A stretch of DNA of 5,077 nucleotides, from NCBI GenBank assembly GCA_016763735.1, contig JAESTE010000111.1, positions 1-5,077 on the forward strand, in the 5' to 3' direction. Within the stretch, counting starts at the first letter, position 1, and each line of letters begins with the position of its first letter. The position numbers were made by a program, and so were the translations under genes. The notes below the pieces were generated by a model. It searched no databases, had not been told where the DNA came from, and was given only the letters and a program-made list of their open reading frames with translations. Source of the stretch: Nitrospinaceae bacterium. Lineage in GTDB: Bacteria > Nitrospinota > Nitrospinia > Nitrospinales > VA-1. Of the stretch, positions 1 through 5,077 are shown in pieces.

Positions 1-759
1 CAGTAACATCCCGGAAGCCATGTTTCGCAAGATGCCTCGGGTAGAGTGCTTCAGAAATATATGTTGTGCTTCATGAGCCAGCACACCTGCGAGTTCTTCT
101 GGCGAGTCGACTATTTTAAGCAATCCTTCAAAGACGATAATATTCCCACCGGGCAAAGCTAATGCATTGATTTGTTCAGTCGGTAAAATAAAAATTTTCA
201 GGTTGTAGGGAGTCTTTTCCACCTTAGATTGCTTTAAAAGGCGGAGTATATCTGTGAGCACCGCCATTACTTTCGGATCAGGATTTTTTTCTACCGGGAG
301 GGCAGACAAAACCGCGTCTCCTAATGTTTCCTCCCATTCCACCGGAATTTTATCTACGAACTGGTCCACAAAATAATGTGGAACAATTTTAAATGCTGCA
401 TAAAAAAATAAAAGGAGGATTAAAACTCCCGCTGAAAATATTTTCCAATTGAAAGAATTTATTATTGTTGTGCGGGAAAAATCATTAGGAGCTATTCTTC
501 GACAGTTCTCATAAAAATCAGGATCTTCCACAACCAGAGTTTCCAGTCTCTCACCTTTCGGGGTATTGAGTTGATGTTCAATATAGAAGGGAATTGTTTC
601 TGCAGCCCATTGAATGTCTGAGTAAGGCCAACTGAACGTAGACCGACCTGGAATTGAAAGGGTCATATGGTACGGCGTTAATTCGATGCGAACGGGTTGC
701 TTTTGCGCGCTTTTTCCATCGAACAGGGAACCGCTAAACTGCAATTTGGGGGTAACCAT
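1..759 (-). CDS. Membrane-anchored M48-family zinc metallopeptidase, C-terminus cut by window edge
   Basis: The frame is open for 253 codons from the ATG at 759 to the left edge, where the gene continues. Residues 1-90 form a soluble, probably beta-rich N-terminal domain (LFDGKSAQKQPVRIEL, then SWPYSDIQW) like the one that precedes many bacterial M48 peptidases. A single hydrophobic segment follows at about 105-127 (WKIFSAGVLILLLFFYAAF). The peptidase domain then shows INALALPGGNIIVFEGLL at 197-214 and the zinc-binding, catalytic HEAQH at 229-233 (His229 and His233 bind zinc, Glu230 is catalytic). The third zinc ligand lies beyond the window. The family includes envelope proteases that act on damaged or mislocalised proteins. 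The anchor would put the catalytic part at or across the inner membrane, but orientation is inferred. The start is supported by GGAG five bases upstream of ATG and an extended -10 just before it. The gene is divergent from everything else here. Substrate is unknown, so I give no symbol. Confidence 0.93.
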   Translation of the reverse strand, partial: MVTPKLQFSGSLFDGKSAQKQPVRIELTPYHMTLSIPGRSTFSWPYSDIQWAAETIPFYIEHQLNTPKGERLETLVVEDPDFYENCRRIAPNDFSRTTIINSFNWKIFSAGVLILLLFFYAAFKIVPHYFVDQFVDKIPVEWEETLGDAVLSALPVEKNPDPKVMAVLTDILRLLKQSKVEKTPYNLKIFILPTEQINALALPGGNIIVFEGLLKIVDSPEELAGVLAHEAQHIFLKHSTRGILRNMASGMLL

Positions 760-786
760 TCCCACTCCAGAAGAGACCTTTGCATA

Positions 787-795
787 AGTATAGCA
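787..795 (-). promoter_or_regulatory. Extended -10 promoter of the M48 peptidase gene
   Basis: Read on the minus strand, this is TGCTATACT, an extended -10 (TGn followed by TATACT, five of six matches to TATAAT). No good -35 lies 16-18 bases upstream, which is typical when TGn is present. Transcription would start near 780 and give a leader of about 21 bases that carries GGAG (765-768) before the ATG at 759. No terminator or riboswitch is visible in so short a leader. Confidence 0.5.
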
Positions 796-806
796 TTGCG
801 GGGTAA

Positions 807-835
807 GTTATAATTGATTGAGAGTTATTTATAAC
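807..835. repeat. Small AT-rich inverted repeat in the divergent intergenic region
   Basis: GTTATAA (807-813) is repeated inverted as TTATAAC (829-835), with arm centres 22 bases apart, close to two helical turns. It overlaps the plus-strand TATAAT and lies just upstream of the peptidase promoter. The adjoining AACGA-T-TCGTT (833-843) is a second short palindrome. These could be an operator or remains of the insertion sequence's left end. Repeats this short and AT-rich also arise by chance. Confidence 0.25.
809..814 (+). promoter_or_regulatory. Possible -10 box of the transposase remnant
   Basis: A perfect TATAAT lies 41 bases before the ATG at 856, but there is no recognisable -35 at 16-18 bases and no TGn extension. 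If active, transcription would begin near 821 and run through the transposase remnant towards nadB. It may be the relic of the insertion sequence's own weak promoter. Confidence 0.3.
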
Positions 836-843
836 GATTCGTT

Positions 844-848
844 GGAGG
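844..848 (+). promoter_or_regulatory. Ribosome binding site of the transposase remnant
   Basis: GGAGG ends seven bases before the ATG at 856. This marks the original transposase start, which remains intact although the gene behind it is broken. Confidence 0.55.
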
Positions 849-855
849 GTGTGGA

Positions 856-1255
856 ATGCAAAGGCAACTGGGTCAATTGCGCTTTGCGGATGGGCTAGTG
901 AATGGTGCCACGAATTTTATTTCAGAAGTGGCTACGGTTTTGGATTTTTCGCCTTCTGGGAAAAGAGTTGTCGGGTATCTATGGTTCCAGTACGGGTCGC
1001 CCGCCTTATACGTTGATTCTACTATTCAAAACCCTTAATGGAACAACCTTTCTGACCCCGGCATGTGAAGAAGCATTGACAGACCGAATCAGCTTTCATC
1101 GTTTTGTGAGCTTGAGTTTATCGGATGCGGTTCCCGATCATTCAACGATCAGCCGGTTTCGCTCTCAGTTGGGGATCGCTATGAAGTGTTATTTCCTCTC
1201 GCAGACGCAATATAGAGCTGCCTTCATCGCTAGAGGGTTGAAAATTAAGGAGTAA
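856..1255 (+). pseudogene. Decayed N-terminal fragment of an IS5-type (DUF772) transposase
   Basis: The original start and ribosome binding site survive. The frame from 856 gives LGQLRFADGL followed by a VLDFSP segment, typical of the start of IS5-group transposases. At about 955-975 homology moves to the next frame (GIYGSSTGRPPYTLILLFKTL). It returns to the first frame for WNNLSDPGM (1039-1065), then goes back to the second frame for EEALTDRISFHRF and DAVPDHSTISRFRSQL, as if one T had been inserted at 1066. Roughly three to five codons of the usual LLLQQW stretch seem missing near 1036. A further slip near 1173 may join RYEVLF (first frame) to ARGLKIKE (second frame), which resembles the usual LEAKGLIIK stretch before the first catalytic Asp. 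The DDE catalytic region and right end are absent, so it cannot transpose. The family match is from recognition of the conserved N-terminal block; exact lesion positions need an alignment. Whether the 117-residue open frame from 902 is translated is unknown. Confidence 0.85.
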
Positions 1256-1266
1256 TTCGATATAAT
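1238..1266 (+). promoter_or_regulatory. Predicted sigma-70 promoter of nadB, leaderless start
   Basis: TTGAAA (1238-1243, five of six to TTGACA) and TATAAT (1261-1266, perfect) are separated by exactly 17 bases, the best promoter match in the window. The expected start, about seven bases after the -10, falls at 1272-1274, on the A of the nadB ATG at 1273. The -35 lies inside the transposase remnant (codons for Leu-Lys of GLKIKE) and the -10 just beyond its stop at 1253-1255. AAGGAG (1247-1252) sits between the two boxes, upstream of the predicted transcript, and would be present only in readthrough messages from further upstream. Confidence 0.7.
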
Positions 1267-1272
1267 CTGGGC

Positions 1273-2931
1273 ATGGTTATGCAAAAGAATTTTATTGTAA
1301 TTGGCTCTGGCGTTGCCGGATTGACCTTCGCTCTCAAGGTTTGCAAATTCGGGTCGGTCGGCATCATCACCAAAGATGCGCTGGAAGAGTCTGCCACGAA
1401 ATACGCCCAAGGGGGAATTGCCTCGGTGATGGCGGAAGACGATTCTTTCGAGTTGCACGTTCAAGACACGATGGAAACGGGACGCGGACTCTGCCACGAA
1501 GACTTTGTGCGTATCGCCTGCCGCGAAGGCCCGGCGAGAATCCGTGAATTGATTGATCTGGGAGCGCAATTTGATTTGCGCGGCACGGAATTCGATTTAG
1601 GAAAAGAAGGCGGTCATTCCAAACGTCGTATTCTTCATGCCCACGATCTCACGGGTTGGGAAATTGAAAAAACACTTATCGAAGCGGTGCACGCTGAAAA
1701 AAATATAGAAATTTTTGAACACCATATGGCTATCGATCTGATCACCAAGGCCAGACTCGATGACAAAATTCAACCGGGCAGTTCTGATGATGAGGCGTTG
1801 GGACTTTATGTGCTGAATCATAAGACGAGTCAGGTAGAAACCATGGTGGGAGATGTGATCTTGCTCGCTTCAGGAGGCGCAGGAAAAGTTTATCTCTATA
1901 CGTCCAATCCCGACACCGCTACGGGAGATGGCATTGCTGTTGCCTATCGGGCGGGTGCAAAAATTGCCAACATGGAATTTTTCCAGTTCCATCCCACTTG
2001 TCTTTTTCATCCTAAAGCAAAATCGTTTTTGATTTCTGAAACGGTGCGCGGTGAAGGCGGCATCTTGCGATTGGAAAATGGCGACACATTCATGGAGAAC
2101 TACCATGCTTTGGGCTGCCTCGCGCCACGCGATGTAGTCGCTCGCGCTATTGATTATGAAATGAAAAAGAGCGGTGACGATTGTGTTTATCTCGATGTCA
2201 CGCATCTGGAAGGTTACCGAATTCGCGAACGCTTCCCGAATATTTACCAAACCTGTCTTGAGTTCGGTTTTGATATGTCTAAAGAGCCTGTTCCCGTTGT
2301 GCCTGCGGCCCACTATATGTGCGGTGGACTGATTGTTGATACGAACGGGCAAACGAATATCAAACGGCTTTTTTCCAGTGGCGAAGTTTGTTTTTCTGGA
2401 TTGCATGGTGCTAACCGACTGGCTTCCAATTCGTTGTTGGAAGGACTGGTGCTTTCGCATCGCGCAGTTGAAAAAGCAGTGAACTTGTTTAAAGAATCGA
2501 AAATTTCACAGAATCATTTGAGGAAAATTCCTGCATGGGACCCTGGAAGTGCGGTGGACAGTGACGAGTCGGTTGTGGTTTCGCATAACTGGGACGAGAT
2601 ACGCCGCTTGATGTGGAATTATGTGGGCATTGTTCGTTCCGACAAACGTCTCAAGCGAGCGGAGCGTCGCATTCAACTTCTTCTGGAAGAAATTCAGGAA
2701 TATTACTGGAATTTTAAAATCACTAAAGACACTTTGGAGCTTAGAAACATTGCCATCACCGCGCAGTTAATTATTCAAGGCGCGTTGACGCGAAAAGAAA
2801 GTCGAGGCCTGCATTTCAACCTCGACCACCTGGATACGGATGATGAAAACTGGAAACGCGATAACGTTTTTCAGGACACCGCCCGTAGATTGATAACCCC
2901 GATTAACCCGAGAATAGTGACCCATGAGTGA
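1273..2931 (+). CDS. nadB: L-aspartate oxidase
   Basis: This 552-residue flavoprotein oxidises L-aspartate to iminoaspartate, which NadA condenses with dihydroxyacetone phosphate to quinolinate in NAD synthesis. Length is normal (E. coli NadB has 540). Visible are the FAD-binding IGSGVAG (10-16), TKYAQGGIASV (42-52), KEGGHSKRRILHAHD (111-125), ASGGAGKVY (199-207), the active-site stretch QFHPTCLFHP (238-247), SETVRGEGG (255-263), APRDVVARAID (284-294), PAAHYMCGG (344-352) and GLHGANRLASNSLLEG (376-391). These contain the equivalents of the E. coli residues Glu121, His244, Arg290, His351 and Arg386. The HGANRLASNSLLEG form favours aspartate oxidase over fumarate reductase or succinate dehydrogenase. 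The C-terminal helical domain (about 435-525) is complete. The FAD motif begins at residue 10, so the start must be ATG 1273 or ATG 1279. Neither has a properly spaced ribosome binding site: AAGGAG is 20 bases before 1273. The end overlaps ftsK by 8 bases. nadA and nadC are not in the window. Confidence 0.97.
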   Translation: MVMQKNFIVIGSGVAGLTFALKVCKFGSVGIITKDALEESATKYAQGGIASVMAEDDSFELHVQDTMETGRGLCHEDFVRIACREGPARIRELIDLGAQFDLRGTEFDLGKEGGHSKRRILHAHDLTGWEIEKTLIEAVHAEKNIEIFEHHMAIDLITKARLDDKIQPGSSDDEALGLYVLNHKTSQVETMVGDVILLASGGAGKVYLYTSNPDTATGDGIAVAYRAGAKIANMEFFQFHPTCLFHPKAKSFLISETVRGEGGILRLENGDTFMENYHALGCLAPRDVVARAIDYEMKKSGDDCVYLDVTHLEGYRIRERFPNIYQTCLEFGFDMSKEPVPVVPAAHYMCGGLIVDTNGQTNIKRLFSSGEVCFSGLHGANRLASNSLLEGLVLSHRAVEKAVNLFKESKISQNHLRKIPAWDPGSAVDSDESVVVSHNWDEIRRLMWNYVGIVRSDKRLKRAERRIQLLLEEIQEYYWNFKITKDTLELRNIAITAQLIIQGALTRKESRGLHFNLDHLDTDDENWKRDNVFQDTARRLITPINPRIVTHE

Positions 2932-3559
2932 AGAAAAAACAGTACATATATTGATTCGAGATTTTTTTGGTGTGGTTGCACTTGCCTTTACCGTATTCGG
3001 CTTTATGGCGCTGATAGCTTTTTCGTCTGGCGACCCTTCCTTCAATAAAAGCGTGACGGGAATGAATGTGGTCAATTCCGGCGGCATGGTAGGAGCCTAT
3101 CTTGCAGATGGACTGGCACGTGTTTTCGGTAGCGGTTCTTTCTTTTTTCCCGTTATCACTGCAATCTTAGGCTGGGCATTGATTCGCGGCAAGCAGGTTC
3201 AAAACTGGACGTTGATTTTAGGTTCAGGAACCCTGTTTCTGGTAGGCCTTTGCTCTTTGCTGGCGATTCAGTTTACTGCCGATCCCTTCTTCGGTAAAGC
3301 CGTTCCGGTAGGCGGTTTGGTTGGTGATGGACTGGGCGGATTTCTAGTTACCTGGTTGAACCCTTCAGGAGCGGTATTGACCCTCATAACATTGTTGTTC
3401 ATTTCCTTCATGGTTATGACTCGCCTCGAGGTCAATGTTCTCGTCGAAACTGTAGGGAAAATTGTTTCTATGATTGGTGCTGGGTTGTGGTTGGGTATGA
3501 ATGGCCTAAAAACCCTGACGATAAAAATGTTAGAAGGGATGGGGAAAACTTTTCAGTGA
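2924..3559 (+). CDS. ftsK: FtsK/SpoIIIE membrane domain (N-terminal part of split translocase)
   Basis: This 211-residue frame is the N-terminal membrane module of an FtsK-type DNA translocase, which in FtsK anchors the motor at the division septum. After a short cytoplasmic start there are four hydrophobic segments: about 12-34 (FFGVVALAFTVFGFMALIAF), 70-88, 95-117 (WTLILGSGTLFLVGLCSLLA) and 147-166. The external loops carry the glycine-rich family motifs SGGMVGAYLAD (52-62) and VGGLVGDGLGGF (129-140). A membrane-proximal, partly amphipathic stretch (170-211) follows and ends at TGA 3557-3559. The next codon is ATG in the same frame and opens the motor, so this is the first part of a normally continuous protein. 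The start overlaps the nadB end (ATGAGTGA, 8 bases) with only a weak Shine-Dalgarno upstream, suggesting translational coupling to nadB. Alone it could insert in the membrane but has no ATPase. Confidence 0.92.
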   Translation: MSEEKTVHILIRDFFGVVALAFTVFGFMALIAFSSGDPSFNKSVTGMNVVNSGGMVGAYLADGLARVFGSGSFFFPVITAILGWALIRGKQVQNWTLILGSGTLFLVGLCSLLAIQFTADPFFGKAVPVGGLVGDGLGGFLVTWLNPSGAVLTLITLLFISFMVMTRLEVNVLVETVGKIVSMIGAGLWLGMNGLKTLTIKMLEGMGKTFQ

Positions 3560-3562
3560 ATG
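3557..3562 (+). other. In-frame stop/start junction dividing ftsK
   Basis: TGA (3557-3559) is directly followed by ATG (3560-3562) in the same frame. A purine-rich, Shine-Dalgarno-like AAGGGATGGGG (3534-3544) lies 15 bases upstream of the ATG, rather far for independent initiation but usable for termination-reinitiation. A single G-to-A change of TGG (Trp) would create this stop, so a recent nonsense mutation, a sequencing error, readthrough and a true gene split all remain possible. Confidence 0.75.
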
Positions 3563-5077
3563 AAATCCACGTTTGAAAAAATACAAGAGGCGCGTGCTGA
3601 ATTCGCTGAGGCTAAAATAAATGCCAGCGATCCGGTGATTGTCACTCGTTCGCGTCCTGAGCCTGTGGTGATACAACCTAAAGAGAAACCTGAAAAAAAG
3701 AAAAAAGAAGAAAAATCAGACTTTGTGGTGCAAGACCATTTTCCTTTTATGGGTTCGTCCAGTAATTATCAGGTTCCGCCGTTATCCCTGTTAAACGATG
3801 TGCCGCCTGAGATCGGCACCGATACGGATAAGGTTCATAAAGATATATTAGCAAGCAGTGCGATTTTGGAGAAAAAGCTGGCGGATTTTGGAGTCCAGGG
3901 TAGGGTCGTTCAAGTTTTACCCGGTCCCGTTATTACTACATTTGAATACGAACCAGCTCCGGGAATAAAAGTCAGTCGTATTTCTTCTCTTACCGATGAT
4001 TTGGCTTTGGCGATGCGTTGTGTGAGCTTGCGCATTCTCGCTCCTGTTCCGGGCAAGTCCGTAGTCGGGATTGAGATTCCTAACCTTCGCCGCGAGACCA
4101 TTTACTTTAGAGATGTTATGGAATCGGATGAATTCCAGGGATCGGATTCCAAATTGAATTTGGCAATCGGTAAAGACATTACCGGTGAGCCGGCAGTGCA
4201 AGACCTTGCAAAAACACCGCATTTGCTCATGGCGGGTTCTACTGGGTCCGGAAAAAGTGTTGGGCTCAATTCCATGATATGCAGCATCTTACTCAATGCT
4301 ACTCCGGATGAAGTTAAGATGATTATGATTGACCCCAAAATGTTGGAGCTTTCGGTTTACGATGGCATCCCGCATCTCATCGCGCCAGTGGTCACCAATC
4401 CTAAAAAAGCTGCGGCGGCGTTGCAGTGGGCTGTCACCGAAATGGAATCGCGCTACAAAATGATGGCAGAGCACGGAGTGAGAAATATCGGTGGCTTCAA
4501 TGACCTTGCTGAAAAACTTCAAAAAGAATATGAAATCGAATTCAAAAAACATGAAAAGGCAAATAAAGGTTTAAAACCTGTTAGCGAAGACAATGAAGAT
4601 GAGGAAGAAGAAGTGTTGCTTCCAGAACCTCCTGCAAAACTTCCTTATGTGGTTGTACTCATTGATGAGCTGGCAGACTTAATGATGGTCGCATCGAAAG
4701 GCGTTGAAGATTCTCTCACTCGACTTGCGCAAATGGCGCGTGCGGCTGGCATTCACTTGATCGTAGCGACTCAACGTCCGTCGGTAGATGTGTTGACCGG
4801 AATCATTAAAGCCAATTTCCCCACGCGAATGTCGTACAAGGTAACTTCACGGGTGGACTCCAGAACCATCCTCGATGCAATGGGTGCCGATAAATTGTTA
4901 GGTCGAGGGGACATGCTATTTCTTCCACCGGGATCATCCAACTTGCTAAGGCTGCACGGGGTCATGGTCAGCGATGAAGAAATCGAGCGAATTGTTGGTT
5001 TTATTAAGAAACAGGCGAAACCTCTTTATGAAGAAGATATTTTTCAAACCGCCGAAATTGAAGCAAAAGATGAAGCG
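3560..5077 (+). CDS. ftsK: FtsK/SpoIIIE DNA translocase motor, C-terminus cut by window edge
   Basis: The frame is open for 506 codons to the right edge. FtsK-type motors are hexameric ATPases that pump double-stranded DNA in the cytoplasm to clear and resolve chromosomes at division. Residues 1-90 form a charged linker with a lysine/glutamate run (KEKPEKKKKEEK, 41-52). The alpha domain covers about 91-185 (GPVITTFEYEPAPGIKVSRI, 122-141). The beta, RecA-like domain has Walker A AGSTGSGKSV (225-234; Lys232, Ser233), IMIDPKMLELSVYDGIPHL (255-273) and Walker B VVVLIDELADLMM (364-376; Asp369, Glu370). It continues with ARAAGIHLIVATQRPSVDVL (393-412) and LLGRGDMLFLPPG (446-458). All expected ATPase motifs are intact. 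An acidic segment (342-351, EDNEDEEEEV) extends the loop before Walker B. The gamma winged-helix domain that reads orienting DNA sequences should follow beyond the window. The ATG start directly abuts the stop of the membrane domain in the same frame. The motor shows no sign of decay, which argues that it is still expressed. Confidence 0.95.
   Translation, partial: MKSTFEKIQEARAEFAEAKINASDPVIVTRSRPEPVVIQPKEKPEKKKKEEKSDFVVQDHFPFMGSSSNYQVPPLSLLNDVPPEIGTDTDKVHKDILASSAILEKKLADFGVQGRVVQVLPGPVITTFEYEPAPGIKVSRISSLTDDLALAMRCVSLRILAPVPGKSVVGIEIPNLRRETIYFRDVMESDEFQGSDSKLNLAIGKDITGEPAVQDLAKTPHLLMAGSTGSGKSVGLNSMICSILLNATPDEVKMIMIDPKMLELSVYDGIPHLIAPVVTNPKKAAAALQWAVTEMESRYKMMAEHGVRNIGGFNDLAEKLQKEYEIEFKKHEKANKGLKPVSEDNEDEEEEVLLPEPPAKLPYVVVLIDELADLMMVASKGVEDSLTRLAQMARAAGIHLIVATQRPSVDVLTGIIKANFPTRMSYKVTSRVDSRTILDAMGADKLLGRGDMLFLPPGSSNLLRLHGVMVSDEEIERIVGFIKKQAKPLYEEDIFQTAEIEAKDEA

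Noticed and set aside
1247..1252. AAGGAG as the ribosome binding site of nadB
   Set aside because: It is 20 bases from the first possible ATG, and no plausible alternative start codon lies in frame at a proper distance.
902..1255. A genuine 117-residue small protein
   Set aside because: Its conserved parts are transposase blocks, and a block in the middle is only recognisable in another frame, so it is a fragment of a broken transposase.
1870..2460. A 196-codon open frame on the minus strand inside nadB
   Set aside because: It lies entirely opposite a strongly conserved gene, shows no recognisable domain and is best explained as a shadow of nadB codon use. The same applies to the other antisense frames in nadB and ftsK.
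3557..3559. TGA read as tryptophan throughout the genome (alternative genetic code)
   Set aside because: All 15 tryptophans I can read in the peptidase, nadB and both ftsK parts use TGG, and nadB ends sensibly at a TGA at the normal family length.
3557..3559. TGA as a selenocysteine codon
   Set aside because: FtsK is not a selenoprotein family, the site is in a non-conserved linker, and I see no convincing hairpin directly after the TGA.
1..5077. CRISPR array, tRNA or rRNA gene, toxin-antitoxin or defence system
   Set aside because: No regular spaced repeats, no RNA gene signatures and no such protein motifs were seen on either strand.

Overview
The window looks like chromosomal DNA of a Gram-negative bacterium with roughly balanced base composition. 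It encodes a complete L-aspartate oxidase (de novo NAD synthesis) and a membrane-anchored FtsK/SpoIIIE DNA translocase. The protein features would fit a deltaproteobacterial or Nitrospinota-like lineage, but this is a weak guess because nothing here fixes the taxonomy. All tryptophan codons seen in the four intact reading frames are TGG, so the standard bacterial code applies.

Layout: (1) 1-759, minus strand: a membrane-anchored M48-family zinc metallopeptidase, cut by the left edge. (2) 760-855: a short divergent intergenic region with an extended -10 promoter for the peptidase, a TATAAT box on the plus strand and a small AT-rich inverted repeat. (3) 856 to about 1255, plus strand: the decayed 5' part of an IS5-type (DUF772) transposase, broken by several frame changes and lacking its catalytic part. 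(4) 1273-2931: nadB. Its best promoter (TTGAAA-N17-TATAAT) lies in and just after the transposase remnant and would start transcription at about the nadB ATG, predicting a leaderless message. (5) 2924-5077: ftsK, overlapping nadB by 8 bases. An in-frame TGA, immediately followed by ATG, separates the four-helix membrane domain (2924-3559) from the cytoplasmic motor (3560 to the right edge, incomplete).

nadB and the ftsK pieces are probably co-transcribed: the overlap and the abutting stop/start suggest translational coupling. They share no obvious pathway. The peptidase is transcribed away from them and is probably an independent envelope-maintenance gene.

I found no CRISPR array, RNA gene, defence system or clearly new multi-gene system. 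The points most worth checking are the split ftsK, the predicted leaderless nadB start, and the origin of the nadB promoter in a dead insertion sequence.
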